From positions 1,518,427 through 1,582,426 of the forward strand of contig NZ_VFPB01000001.1 in the NCBI RefSeq assembly GCF_006716465.1: a DNA stretch of 64,000 bases, in the 5' to 3' direction. The stretch comes from Pseudoxanthomonas sp. 3HH-4. GTDB taxonomy: Bacteria; Pseudomonadota; Gammaproteobacteria; Xanthomonadales; Xanthomonadaceae. Of this stretch, positions 19,524 through 27,985 are shown in pieces; the stretch's first letter is position 1; the number at the start of each line of letters is the position of its first letter. The notes beneath the pieces are model-generated. The model was not told where the DNA came from, made no database searches, and worked only from the letters and a program-made list of their open reading frames with translations. The position numbers were made by a program, and so were the translations under genes.

Positions 19524-19598
19524 GGGTGCTTAGCTCAGCGGTAGAGCGTCTCCCTTACACGGAGAGGGTCGGGGGTTCGAAACCCTCAGCACCCACCA
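19524..19598 (+). tRNA. tRNA-Val (anticodon TAC)
   Basis: Acceptor GGGTGCT/AGCACCC, encoded CCA, loop CTTACAC reading TAC. It follows hupB by 38 bp. Confidence 0.97.
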
Positions 19599-19682
19599 CT
19601 TCGGGGCGGTGCAAGGTTAAAAAATTTGCAGGATGGTCTAGCGGAAACCGCGCAAATCGTCTTACAATGTTTGTCTCAGCGC

Positions 19683-19759
19683 GGAGTGGTAGTTCAGTCG
19701 GTTAGAATGCTGGCCTGTCACGCCGGAGGTCGCGGGTTCGAGTCCCGTCCACTCCGCCA
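19683..19759 (+). tRNA. tRNA-Asp (anticodon GTC)
   Basis: Acceptor GGAGTGG/CCACTCC with discriminator G and encoded CCA; anticodon loop CTGTCAC reads GTC. A TACAAT box lies 15 bp upstream. Confidence 0.97.
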
Positions 19760-19769
19760 TTACACCCGG

Positions 19770-19791
19770 AAAGCCCGCGAAAGCGGGCTTT
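19770..19791 (+). terminator. Intrinsic terminator after tRNA-Asp
   Basis: Perfect stem AAAGCCCGC/GCGGGCTTT with a GAAA tetraloop, followed by a T-rich tail. Confidence 0.8.
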
Positions 19792-19925
19792 CTGCTTTCT
19801 GTACATGTCACGCCGCATTGTGGCCGGGGAAGTGCTCCCCGACGGCGGGATCCGCCGGGTGGCGAGACGCCGTTGTCCCGGCACGCTAAACTTCGCGGCT
19901 GAAAGAATCCGAGCCCCGTGCACAC

Positions 19926-21902
19926 ATGCTGCAGAAACTCCGCGACAAAACCTCCGGCTGGGTCGCCAGCCTGATCCTGGGCCTGCTGATCATTCCGTTC
20001 GCCTTCGTCGGCGTGAACGAGTACATGACCGGTGGCACCGCCAGCGACGTGGCCCTGGTCGAAGCGCCGCCGACGTGGTGGGAGTCGGCACCACAATGGT
20101 GGCCGGCTTCGATGCTGTGGCAGCGCGAGGAAGTCACCCAGGATGAATTCCGCGCCGCATTCGAGCAGGCGCGCCAGCAGCAGCGACAGGCACAGGGTGA
20201 AGCGTTCGATCCGCGCGAGTTCGAGAGTGTCGACAACAAGCGCAAGGTGCTCGAGCAACTGATCGACCAGAAGGTGCTGGCGCTGGCGTCCAAGCGCGCC
20301 GGTATCGTCGTGGGCGATGCAGCCGTGCAGAAAATGATCCTGAGCGAGCCCGCGTTCCAGATCGATGGCAAGTTCAGCCAGGAGCAGTACCAGATGCTGC
20401 TGTCGTCGCAGGTGCCTGCGATCTCCCCGCTGAAGTTCCAGGAAGACCAACGCGAACGGTTGCGCATGATGCTGGTGCCCCAGGCGATCAGCGATTCCGA
20501 CTTCGTCACCGAGGGCGAGCAGGAGCGCATGTGGAAATTGCTGGGCGAAACGCGCGACATAGGCATTGCCCTGTTGCCGCCGGCCGCGGAAGACGCCACG
20601 CCCGTCAGCGATGCGGATATCAAGGCTTGGTACGACGGGCACAAGGACGACTTCAAGCAGCCGGAGCAGGTCTCGCTGGAGTATCTGGAAATCAATGGTG
20701 CCGCGCTGCCGGTCGCAGCAGTGGCCGACGAGGCTGCATTGCGCAAGCGCTACGACGCGGAGAAGTCGCGTTTCGTTTCGCCCGAGCAGCGCGTCGTCGC
20801 GCACATCCTGATCGCGGTTGACGCTAACGCCGATGCCGCCACGCAGAAGAAGGCGGAAGAAAAGGCTGCTGCACTGGCCAAGCAGGCACGTGAAGGCGCC
20901 GACTTCGCGGCGCTGGCGCGCGCCAATTCCGAGGACCCGGGTTCGAAGGACCTGGGGGGCGAGCTGCCGCCGTTCGCGAAAGACGGTTCGATGGTGAAGC
21001 CCTTCGAGGACGCCGCGTTCGCCATGCAGGCCGGTGAGATTCGCGGGCCGGTGAAGAGCGACTTCGGTTACCACGTGCTGCAGTTGAAGCAGGTCACGGG
21101 CGGTACCGGTCGCAGCTTCGAGGAAGTGCGCGAGGAACTGGCGGCGGAAGAAGCCAACAGTGAGCGTGATCGCGCGTTCAACGACCTGGCTGGCCGTGTG
21201 GTCAATGAAACGCTGAAGAATCCGACCGCGCTCGCCCCCGCCGCGCAGGCCACGGGGCTGCCGCTGCAGAAGGTCGGTCCGTTCTCGCGCACCGATCCCC
21301 AGGGCATCGCGACCGTACCGGCCGTGTTGCGTGCCGCCTTCTCGGACACGCTGGTCCAGGACGGCACCATCAGCGATCCGATCGAGATAGCGCCCAACCA
21401 CAGCGTCGTCATCCGGGTCACCCAGCACACACCGGAACAGGCGCTGCCGATGGACAAGGCGCGTGACGCCGTAGTGGTCGCCATCCGTGCCGATCGCCGC
21501 GAGAAGGCCGCCCAGACGGCAGCGGACGCGCTGGTCGCACGTGTTGAGAAGGGCGAATCGCTGGCGACCATCGCTGCGGCCGATGGCCTTCGCTACAACG
21601 AGCTGCCCGGCCTGCGTCGTGGCATGCCGATGCCGACGGCCGAGGCGAACGAAGCGATCTTCGCCGCTGCGCGCCCGGCTGGGGGCAAGGTGACGGCGGG
21701 CAAGGTGGCGCTGGGTGATGGTGCATACGCCATCTTCACCGTCAACAAGGTGACGGAAGGCGCGATTGCCGACATGCCGCCCGAAGAACGCGCGACGATG
21801 CAGCAGCAAATGACGCAGTTGAACGGCGGCATTGCGACACAGGCGTACGTCGATGCGCTGCGCAAGCGTTTCAAGGTCGAAGTGTTCGAAGAGCGGCTCT
21901 GA
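19926..21902 (+). CDS. ppiD: Membrane-anchored periplasmic chaperone PpiD
   Basis: Inner-membrane chaperone of the SurA/parvulin family that works near SecYEG on exported proteins. The 658 residues start with MLQKLRDKTSGWVAS and one membrane helix (about 14-34), then the SurA_N-like domain (about 60-230, VDNKRKVLEQLIDQKVLALAS) and a parvulin domain around 290-390 (VVAHILIAVD, FAALARANSEDPGSKDLGG, GPVKSDFGYHVLQL). The C-terminal third is helical. In E. coli ppiD also follows hupB; here two tRNA genes lie between. Confidence 0.96.
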   Translation: MLQKLRDKTSGWVASLILGLLIIPFAFVGVNEYMTGGTASDVALVEAPPTWWESAPQWWPASMLWQREEVTQDEFRAAFEQARQQQRQAQGEAFDPREFESVDNKRKVLEQLIDQKVLALASKRAGIVVGDAAVQKMILSEPAFQIDGKFSQEQYQMLLSSQVPAISPLKFQEDQRERLRMMLVPQAISDSDFVTEGEQERMWKLLGETRDIGIALLPPAAEDATPVSDADIKAWYDGHKDDFKQPEQVSLEYLEINGAALPVAAVADEAALRKRYDAEKSRFVSPEQRVVAHILIAVDANADAATQKKAEEKAAALAKQAREGADFAALARANSEDPGSKDLGGELPPFAKDGSMVKPFEDAAFAMQAGEIRGPVKSDFGYHVLQLKQVTGGTGRSFEEVREELAAEEANSERDRAFNDLAGRVVNETLKNPTALAPAAQATGLPLQKVGPFSRTDPQGIATVPAVLRAAFSDTLVQDGTISDPIEIAPNHSVVIRVTQHTPEQALPMDKARDAVVVAIRADRREKAAQTAADALVARVEKGESLATIAAADGLRYNELPGLRRGMPMPTAEANEAIFAAARPAGGKVTAGKVALGDGAYAIFTVNKVTEGAIADMPPEERATMQQQMTQLNGGIATQAYVDALRKRFKVEVFEERL

Positions 21903-21931
21903 CTGAGCCGGGCATCCCTCGCTCCATGAAG

Positions 21932-21958
21932 AATCCCGCCGAACGGCGGGATTTTTTT
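21932..21958 (+). terminator. Intrinsic terminator after ppiD
   Basis: Stem AATCCCGCC/GGCGGGATT, loop GAAC, then TTTTTT. It sits between the convergent ppiD and mltD. Confidence 0.88.
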
Positions 21959-21974
21959 CAGCCCGGCCCGCGTA

Positions 21975-23174
21975 TCAGGCCGGATCGTCGTCCAGCTTCA
22001 GCACCATGCCGGGGCGAAGGACGGCGTCCACTTTCAGGCCATTCACGCGCAGCAGGTGCGCGGTGGGAATGCCGTACCGGCGCGCGATGGCCCAGGCCGA
22101 CTCGCCGCTTTTCACAACGTGCGTGCGTGAAGGCGCGGGTTCGCTGCCAGGCATGTCCGCGCTGGCTACGGCGGGTGGAGCGGCAGGGGTGTCACTCACG
22201 CCGGTTGCGCTGTCGTCGCCGGTGATGGCGGGCGCGAGCAATCGCAAGGGCTTCGTTCCGCGGCTGAAGCGGCCTGCAAGCGCAGGATTGAGGCGTTTGA
22301 GAAGCGTGGCGGGTTGTTGCTGGCTGCGCGCCCAGGATTCCAGTGTGGCATCCCCTGGCAGCGTGTGTGCCGCCAATCGTGGTACCGGGCGGTCCAGCTG
22401 TCGGAGCCATGCATCGCGGTCGTCGGCCTGCTGGAAGATGCAGGCAAGCGCGTGCAGCTTCTCCACGTAGGCGTACGTGATGCCGGAGAGGCCGGGCAAT
22501 TCCGCCGGCTTTGCATTGCGTGCGTTCATGCCTGCGCGGCGCATGGATTGCAGCACCCGGTATTCCCCCGCGTTGTAGGCCATCACCGCCAGCCTCCAGT
22601 CGCCGCCGAACATGCCGTGCAATGTCTTGAGGTAGCGGATGGCCGCCTGCGTGGAGTCCACCGGAGACAGCCGTCCATCGTAGCCCTCGCGCATGGGGAC
22701 GCCGTGGTTGCGGGCCGTGATGCCGATGAATTGCCACAGCCCCGCTGGGCCGCTGGGGTTGCGCGCACCGGGCTTGTAGCCACTTTCGACGAACGGGATG
22801 AGCGCGAACTCGGTGGGCAGGTGGGCATCGCGCAGGGCATCGACCACGTAGCCGAACAGCGGCAGCAGGTCTTCCTGTGCGCTGGCGAGCTGGCCTGGCG
22901 CATGGCTGAAGTGCTTTTTCCAGCGACCATTCGTTGCCTGGCTGTCGCACTCCGGATCGGCGAGCCCATCACGGAAGCGCTGGTAGATATCCAGGCCGCT
23001 GCGCTGGTGCTTGGCGGGCAGGCTCGCGGGAGCAAGCGGATCGACCGCTGGCGCTTCTGGCATTGGCGCCTGCGTCTCGACGGAGGGCGCAGGATCGGTG
23101 GCCATCACTGGGTGGGCGATGATGGCCAGGCCGGCGGCGAGGATCGCCCGGTGCATTCGGTTGCGTCTGCTCAT
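21975..23174 (-). CDS. mltD: Membrane-bound lytic transglycosylase with LysM, MltD-like
   Basis: Cleaves peptidoglycan glycan strands with formation of anhydro-muramic ends. The 399-residue form starting at ATG 23174 overlaps the gloB stop by four bases; seven extra codons upstream are possible but lie inside gloB. A signal peptide (about 1-25, ending HPVMA) lacks a lipobox cysteine. The SLT domain shows the catalytic Glu in LIPFVESGYKPGARN, then GPAGLWQFI and AVMAYNAGEYRV. One LysM domain ends the protein (THVVKSGESAWAIARRYGIP), fewer than in E. coli MltD. Confidence 0.92.
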   Translation of the reverse strand: MSRRNRMHRAILAAGLAIIAHPVMATDPAPSVETQAPMPEAPAVDPLAPASLPAKHQRSGLDIYQRFRDGLADPECDSQATNGRWKKHFSHAPGQLASAQEDLLPLFGYVVDALRDAHLPTEFALIPFVESGYKPGARNPSGPAGLWQFIGITARNHGVPMREGYDGRLSPVDSTQAAIRYLKTLHGMFGGDWRLAVMAYNAGEYRVLQSMRRAGMNARNAKPAELPGLSGITYAYVEKLHALACIFQQADDRDAWLRQLDRPVPRLAAHTLPGDATLESWARSQQQPATLLKRLNPALAGRFSRGTKPLRLLAPAITGDDSATGVSDTPAAPPAVASADMPGSEPAPSRTHVVKSGESAWAIARRYGIPTAHLLRVNGLKVDAVLRPGMVLKLDDDPA

Positions 23175-23950
23175 GCGCGAAAATCGTTCTTCCATTGCCT
23201 CAGTGTCGCGAACGTTTCCACCCGGTCGGCAGGCGGCCTTCCAAGGCGATGCGTGACCGCCTCATGCACGGCTTCGTCGTCCACCCGCAGGAAGGGATTG
23301 GTTGCCACCTCGCTGGCTAGCGAGGTGGGCAGGGTGGGGCGGCCGGCATGGCGCATGGCGCGGGCTTCCTGGATGCGTAGGCGCAGTGCCCGGTTGTGCG
23401 GGTCCACGGTTTCGGCGAAAGCGGCGTTGGCCAGGGTGTACTCATGGCCGCAACAGACCAGCGACGGGCCCGGCAAGGCGGCCAGGCGTTCCAGCGATGC
23501 GAGCATCTGCGCCGGCGTACCTTCGAACAGTCGACCGCAGCCCAGGCTGAACAGGGTATCCCCGCAGAACAGGTGGGGAGGACCCTCGCTGCCTCCCCCG
23601 TGGAACGCGATATGGCTGCGGGTGTGGCCGGGGACCGACAGTACCGACAGTCGCCAACGCTTCACCTCGACCACGCTGCCGTCGCCCACGCGCTCCGTGG
23701 CATCGGGAATGCGTTCGTCTTCAGGCGCGAACACCGGCAGCGTCGGCCAGCGGTCCCGCAGCGCGGCAACACCACCCGCATGGTCGGCGTGATGGTGGGT
23801 GATCAGCACCGCAGCGGGCCACAAGCCGTTGCCGGTGGCCGCCAGCACAGGCGCCGCGTCGCCGGGATCCACCACGAGCGCGTCGCCGTCGTCGTCGACC
23901 AGCGCCCAGATATAGTTGTCGTCGAAGGCGGGCAGGGCAAGCAGGCGCAT
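23171..23950 (-). CDS. gloB: Hydroxyacylglutathione hydrolase (glyoxalase II)
   Basis: Hydrolyses S-lactoylglutathione to lactate and glutathione, completing methylglyoxal detoxification. The 259-residue protein has the metallo-beta-lactamase motif THHHADHAGG, then VPGHTRSHI, FCGDTLFSLGCGR and CCGHEYTLANAAFA, all diagnostic of glyoxalase II. ATG 23950 gives MRLLALPAFDDNYIW, the normal start. The gloB/yafS/rnhA/dnaQ neighbourhood is the same as in enterobacteria, with gloB divergent. Confidence 0.97.
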   Translation of the reverse strand: MRLLALPAFDDNYIWALVDDDGDALVVDPGDAAPVLAATGNGLWPAAVLITHHHADHAGGVAALRDRWPTLPVFAPEDERIPDATERVGDGSVVEVKRWRLSVLSVPGHTRSHIAFHGGGSEGPPHLFCGDTLFSLGCGRLFEGTPAQMLASLERLAALPGPSLVCCGHEYTLANAAFAETVDPHNRALRLRIQEARAMRHAGRPTLPTSLASEVATNPFLRVDDEAVHEAVTHRLGRPPADRVETFATLRQWKNDFRA

Positions 23951-24010
23951 CGGCGGACGGGCTCCAGGCGGGAACGGACGGCCGGGCGCGGCGTCCTCTA
24001 CAATCCGAAC

Positions 24011-24667
24011 ATGCCTGCCTTCGCGTTTACCCGTCAACCCGATGCCCTGGCGTGGTTCGGGACGGGCTGCGGCGGGCCGATCCTCGCGTCGGAGCATGCT
24101 CGGGTGAACCAGGCGCTCACCAGTCGCATCCCCCAGCCCTGGCTCTGGGTATTGCCGGAGGGCGCAGACCCGTCCATCACCGTCCCCGCGACGCGCGGGT
24201 TGCGGCTGAGGGCGACAGCGGGCTCGCACCGCCTGTCCGGGCCCGTCCAGTGCGGGTTGCCCTTGCCGCTGCCAACCGAGGCCGTGGGCGTGATTGTGCT
24301 GCAGCACACGCTGGACGCTGGCGATCCGCAACCGCTGTTGCAGGAATGTGCCCGGGTGCTGGAACCCGGGGGGCGCCTGTGGTTGTTCGTCCTCAACCCA
24401 TGGAGCCCGTACCGCTTGCGCTGGCGCGGCAGCGGGTTGAAGCCGCGTGCGCTGGACCAGTGGCGCCTCCAGTTGACGGCGGCGGGGCTGACGATGTCGC
24501 AGCACGTGCTGTACTACGGCCCGGTCTGGCGCGGCATGCCGGACGCCCCCGGCAACGGCCCTGCGCCGTTCCGCGCCGCCCGCCTGCTGGAGGCGGAGAA
24601 GCGCGTGGCCGGCCTGATCCCCCCCGCGCCGGTGGCGCGCGCGTGGCGCACCGCGCCCGCAGCCTGA
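24011..24667 (+). CDS. SAM-dependent methyltransferase-like protein, YafS type
   Basis: A 218-residue protein whose order (divergent gloB, then rnhA and dnaQ) matches E. coli yafS, a class I methyltransferase-like protein of unknown substrate. The C-terminal half has [20 protein letters not shown], the motif between strands 4 and 5 of such enzymes, and [10 protein letters not shown]. The N-terminal glycine-rich SAM loop is not clear, so catalysis is uncertain. ATG 24011 is 60 bp from the gloB start, leaving a short shared promoter region. Confidence 0.75.
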   Translation: MPAFAFTRQPDALAWFGTGCGGPILASEHARVNQALTSRIPQPWLWVLPEGADPSITVPATRGLRLRATAGSHRLSGPVQCGLPLPLPTEAVGVIVLQHTLDAGDPQPLLQECARVLEPGGRLWLFVLNPWSPYRLRWRGSGLKPRALDQWRLQLTAAGLTMSQHVLYYGPVWRGMPDAPGNGPAPFRAARLLEAEKRVAGLIPPAPVARAWRTAPAA

Positions 24668-24686
24668 CATTCGACCAAGAGGACAC

Positions 24687-25136
24687 ATGAAGCACGTCAG
24701 CATCCATACCGATGGTTCCTGCCTGGGCAATCCAGGCCCAGGTGGCTGGGCAGCGCTCCTGCGCTACGGCGAAAAGGAACGCGAAGTGGTCGGCGGCGAG
24801 GCGCAGACCACCAACAACCGCATGGAGCTGATGGCTGCCATCGCTGCGCTGGAAGTGTTGACGGAAGGCTGCGAAGTCACGCTGCACATCGATTCGCAAT
24901 ACGTCCGCCAGGGCATCACCGAATGGATGCCCGGCTGGGTGCGGCGCGGCTGGAAGACCGCCGGCGGCGATCCGGTGAAGAACCGCGACCTCTGGGAGCG
25001 CCTGCACGCGGCCACGGCTCGCCACAAGATCGACTGGAAGTGGGTCAAGGGCCACAACGGCGACCCCGACAACGAACGCGTGGACGTGCTTGCGCGCAAC
25101 GCGGCCGTACGTTTCCGCAGCGGCGCCGTGGCGTGA
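24687..25136 (+). CDS. rnhA: Ribonuclease HI
   Basis: Degrades the RNA strand of RNA-DNA hybrids, including R-loops and primers. The 149-residue protein keeps the four acidic catalytic residues Asp9 ([11 protein letters not shown]), Glu47 (NNRMELMA), Asp69 (LHIDSQYV) and Asp133 (NERVDVLA), plus His123 in [10 protein letters not shown]. The handle region [20 protein letters not shown] is typical of E. coli-type enzymes. Its stop overlaps the GTG of the next gene (GTGA). Confidence 0.98.
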   Translation: MKHVSIHTDGSCLGNPGPGGWAALLRYGEKEREVVGGEAQTTNNRMELMAAIAALEVLTEGCEVTLHIDSQYVRQGITEWMPGWVRRGWKTAGGDPVKNRDLWERLHAATARHKIDWKWVKGHNGDPDNERVDVLARNAAVRFRSGAVA

Positions 25137-25693
25137 CCGCGCCGCTCCTGCCGGGACAGGTCGTCGCCCAGACAGACCGATTGCGCCTGTACGCCATGTC
25201 CGATGACGCGCACGCCGACGCAGCGCTGATGCTGGCACTGCTCAACGATGCCGCCTTCATCCGCAACATCGCGGACCGTGGCGTACGCACGCTGGAGCAG
25301 GCGCGCGACTACTTGCGGAACGGCGCCCTGCGCAGCTATGCGGAACATGGGTTCGGGATGTACGCCGTCCAGCTGAAGGACACCGGGGTGCTGATCGGAA
25401 ACTGCGGGCTGGTGCGGCGAGAGGGTCTGGATGGGCCGGACCTGGGCTATGCACTGCTGCCAGATCATTGCGGCCGGGGCTACGCAGGCGAGGCGGCGCG
25501 CGCGGTGATCGCCGATACGAGGGCCCGGCTCGGCATCTCCCGGCTGCAGGCCATCGTCAATCCGGACAACGCAGCCTCCATCGGCCTGTTGCAGAAGCTG
25601 GGATTCGAATTCGAGAGAATGGTCGCCTTGCCGCACGTCGAGCATGCGCTCGACCTGTTTCACCTGAACGTCCCTACGGAAGCCAACGCCTGA
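25133..25693 (+). CDS. GNAT family N-acetyltransferase
   Basis: A 186-residue acetyltransferase of the RimJ/RimL-like subgroup, which uses acetyl-CoA to modify protein N-termini or small amines. Evidence: [12 protein letters not shown] near the start, [22 protein letters not shown] holding the acetyl-CoA loop, and [20 protein letters not shown]. The target is unknown. GTG 25133 overlaps the rnhA TGA and the stop overlaps dnaQ (TGATG), so rnhA, this gene and dnaQ are translationally linked; the placement between rnhA and dnaQ differs from E. coli. Confidence 0.88.
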   Translation: MTAPLLPGQVVAQTDRLRLYAMSDDAHADAALMLALLNDAAFIRNIADRGVRTLEQARDYLRNGALRSYAEHGFGMYAVQLKDTGVLIGNCGLVRREGLDGPDLGYALLPDHCGRGYAGEAARAVIADTRARLGISRLQAIVNPDNAASIGLLQKLGFEFERMVALPHVEHALDLFHLNVPTEANA

Positions 25694-26421
25694 TGCGCCA
25701 GATCATCCTCGACACCGAAACCACCGGCCTGGAATGGAGGAAAGGCAACCGGGTGGTCGAAATCGGCTGCGTCGAACTGCTGGAACGCAGACCCACCGGG
25801 CGTACGTACCACCAGTACATCAACCCGCAGCGCGAATTCGAGCAGGGAGCGGCGGAAGTCACCGGGCTCAGCCTGGAGTTCCTCTCCGACAAGCCGCTCT
25901 TCGCCGCCATCGCGGACGAGTTCCTGGCCTTCATCGACGGTGCGGAGCTGGTGATCCACAACGCCGCCTTCGACGTGGGCTTCCTGGATTACGAGTTGTC
26001 GCGATTGGGCGAGCACTACGGCCGCCTGGCCGACCGCGTCACCGTCGAAGATTCGCTGCTGCTGGCGCGGCAACGCTATCCCGGCCAGCGCAACTCGCTG
26101 GACGCGCTCTGCAAGCGGCTGGGCGTGGACAACACCCACCGTCAGCTGCACGGCGCCCTGCTGGACGCCCAGCTGTTGTGCGACGTGTACCTGAACCTCA
26201 CCGCCGGCCAGAGCGAAATCGGGTTCGGGGGAGCGGAAGATGCAGCGCCCGGAACCTCCACGATGGTCGTGCATCAGTTCGATTCGGCCATTGCAGGCGC
26301 GCGTCCGCGCGTGTCGCCAACGGCGGACGAACTGGCCGCGCACGAAGCGCGCCTGGCGACCCTGCGGAAGAAGGCGGGTGGGCGGTGCCTGTGGGACCCG
26401 CCCGCATTCGAGGCCGGTTGA
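25693..26421 (+). CDS. dnaQ: DNA polymerase III epsilon subunit (proofreading exonuclease)
   Basis: 3'-5' proofreading exonuclease of the replicase. The 242-residue protein has Exo I DTETTGLEW (Asp7, Glu9), Exo II HNAAFDVGFLDYEL, and the Exo III segment with HRQLHGALLDAQLL, the DEDDh family pattern. The last roughly 60 residues form the tail that binds the alpha polymerase subunit. ATG 25693 shares a base with the stop of the upstream GNAT gene. Confidence 0.97.
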   Translation: MRQIILDTETTGLEWRKGNRVVEIGCVELLERRPTGRTYHQYINPQREFEQGAAEVTGLSLEFLSDKPLFAAIADEFLAFIDGAELVIHNAAFDVGFLDYELSRLGEHYGRLADRVTVEDSLLLARQRYPGQRNSLDALCKRLGVDNTHRQLHGALLDAQLLCDVYLNLTAGQSEIGFGGAEDAAPGTSTMVVHQFDSAIAGARPRVSPTADELAAHEARLATLRKKAGGRCLWDPPAFEAG

Positions 26422-26436
26422 GCGGCCCTTGATGCG

Positions 26437-27141
26437 TCAGTGGCAACGCACCAGGACGGCAGTGACGTTGTCCGAACCGCCGCCATCCAGCGCGGCGGCG
26501 ATCAGGGTATCCACGCATTCCTGGGCGCTGCAGTCGTCGTACTTCAACGTCGCGGCGATGCTGCGGTCATCCACTTCTTCGGTCAGCCCATCGCTGCATA
26601 GCAGGAGCTGCATGCCGGGCCGGAGTTCGCCGGTCATGGTTTCCACGTTGAGATGGTTGGGGTCGGTGACGCCCAAAGCCTGGGTGACGACATTGCGGTG
26701 GGGGTGGGTGCGGGCCTGCTCGCTGGTGAGCGCGCCCTGCGCGATCAGTTCCTGCACGTAGCTGTGGTCCTGGCTCAGTTGCGCCAGTTGGCCTTCCCGC
26801 CACAGGTAGGCGCGGCTGTCGCCGACCCACGCCACTTCGAACCGGTTGCCCTGGATGCGGGCGGCCACCACGGTGGTGCCCATCGGCAGGGTGTCGTTGC
26901 GGCGGCGCGACGTGCGGATGATCTCCTCGTCGGCGATCCGAATGGCCTGGGCCAGCGGCGTGCCGTCGCGGATCTCGCGCACGATGGTCTCCCGCGCAAG
27001 CGCGCTGGCCACCTCACCGCAGGCATGGCCTCCCATGCCATCGGCCACCAGCCAGAGCCCGAGCTCGCTGTCGCCGTAGTAGGTGTCCTCGTTGAGCTCG
27101 CGCCGGAGCCCGACGTGGGAGATGTGGCCGAATTCGATCAT
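26437..27141 (-). CDS. PP2C-family serine/threonine phosphatase
   Basis: Metal-dependent protein phosphatase of the bacterial Stp/PrpC type, 234 residues. Motifs in order: RRELNEDTYYGD (with the first metal Asp), LVADGMGGHACGEVAS, VAWVGDSRAYLWREGQL, LTSEQARTHPHRNVVTQALG, LLLCSDGLTEEVDD and GGGSDNVTAVLVRC. It reverses phosphorylation by Hanks-type kinases, or acts within type VI secretion control in some species; neither partner gene is nearby. It converges on dnaQ. Confidence 0.92.
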   Translation of the reverse strand: MIEFGHISHVGLRRELNEDTYYGDSELGLWLVADGMGGHACGEVASALARETIVREIRDGTPLAQAIRIADEEIIRTSRRRNDTLPMGTTVVAARIQGNRFEVAWVGDSRAYLWREGQLAQLSQDHSYVQELIAQGALTSEQARTHPHRNVVTQALGVTDPNHLNVETMTGELRPGMQLLLCSDGLTEEVDDRSIAATLKYDDCSAQECVDTLIAAALDGGGSDNVTAVLVRCH

Positions 27142-27298
27142 GGTGCCCTGTCTGTTCGGACGGATTTCGCCTATCCGGTCTTACGCAATGATCCGGTCGG
27201 ACAGGACATCGGGCAAGGTTGATGTGCTTCCAAAGGGCAACAAGGGTTCATCCAGGTGCAGGCGGAGTGACGAGGTGATGCGGATCGGGGCCGTCGGC

Positions 27299-27327
27299 TT
27301 GTCCGGATGCGGTCCGCCACGTATCAT
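27299..27327 (+). promoter_or_regulatory. Sigma-70 promoter for tRNA-Ser(CGA)
   Basis: TTGTCC (27299-27304), 17-bp spacer, TATCAT (27322-27327), then 29 bp to the mature 5' end of the tRNA. The rest of the 27142-27356 gap holds nothing recognisable. Confidence 0.6.
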
Positions 27328-27356
27328 TCACGGCCCCGGGGAAGCCCGGGGCCACC

Positions 27357-27447
27357 GGAGAGGTGGCAGAGTGGTTGAATGTACCTGACTCGAAATCAGG
27401 CATACGTTAATAGCGTATCGAGGGTTCGAATCCCTCCCTCTCCGCCA
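27357..27447 (+). tRNA. tRNA-Ser (anticodon CGA)
   Basis: Class II tRNA, 91 nt, acceptor GGAGAGG/CCTCTCC, discriminator G, encoded CCA, loop CTCGAAA reading CGA and a long variable arm. Confidence 0.97.
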
Positions 27448-27456
27448 GTTTCAAGA

Positions 27457-27478
27457 AAGCCCCCGCAAGGGGGCTTTT
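27457..27478 (+). terminator. Intrinsic terminator after tRNA-Ser(CGA)
   Basis: Stem AAGCCCCC/GGGGGCTT with loop GCAA, followed by a short T-run. Confidence 0.8.
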
Positions 27479-27565
27479 GCATTGCTGGGCGTGGAATCCA
27501 GCGCCCCCGCGGCTGCCCGCGCAAGCGGCTGCGCCTAGAATGGCATTCTTTGCCCGGGAGCCGTC

Positions 27566-27973
27566 ATGTCCGAAATCCTCGTCCCCGTTTCCTTCGGTGA
27601 GCTGCTGGACAAGATCGCCATTCTCCAGATCAAGTCCGAGCGCATGAGCGACCCCGCCAAGCTCGCCCACGTGCGCGATGAACTGGCTGCGCTGGAACAC
27701 AGCTGGATGGCGCATCCGGTCGCCGGCCACAACATCGCCGAACTGCGGGCCCAGCTGAAGGCCGTCAACGAGCGCCTGTGGGTGATCGAGGATGATGTAC
27801 GCCTGAAGGAGAAGGCGCAGGCATTCGACGAGGATTTCATTCGCCTGGCCCGCAGCGTCTATATCGAGAACGATGAGCGGGCGCGGATCAAGAAGGCGAT
27901 CAACCTCGCGCTGGGGTCCAGCTACGTGGAAGAGAAGTCGTACCAGGACTACCGGGGCGGCAGCACGTCCTGA
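27566..27973 (+). CDS. DUF6165-type hypothetical protein
   Basis: A 135-residue, highly charged, mostly helical soluble protein. The start SEILVPVSFGELLDKIAILQIKSERM matches proteins annotated as DUF6165, often found next to lipopolysaccharide or glycosyltransferase genes; here a GT9 glycosyltransferase and Kdo kinase lie downstream, which fits. No catalytic motif or signal peptide is visible. The function is unknown. Confidence 0.75.
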   Translation: MSEILVPVSFGELLDKIAILQIKSERMSDPAKLAHVRDELAALEHSWMAHPVAGHNIAELRAQLKAVNERLWVIEDDVRLKEKAQAFDEDFIRLARSVYIENDERARIKKAINLALGSSYVEEKSYQDYRGGSTS

Positions 27974-27985
27974 CAGGACCCCGGG

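Noticed and set aside
19662..21809. 715-codon minus-strand frame opposite ppiD
   Set aside because: Shadow of ppiD; low-complexity translation, and it runs through tRNA-Asp.
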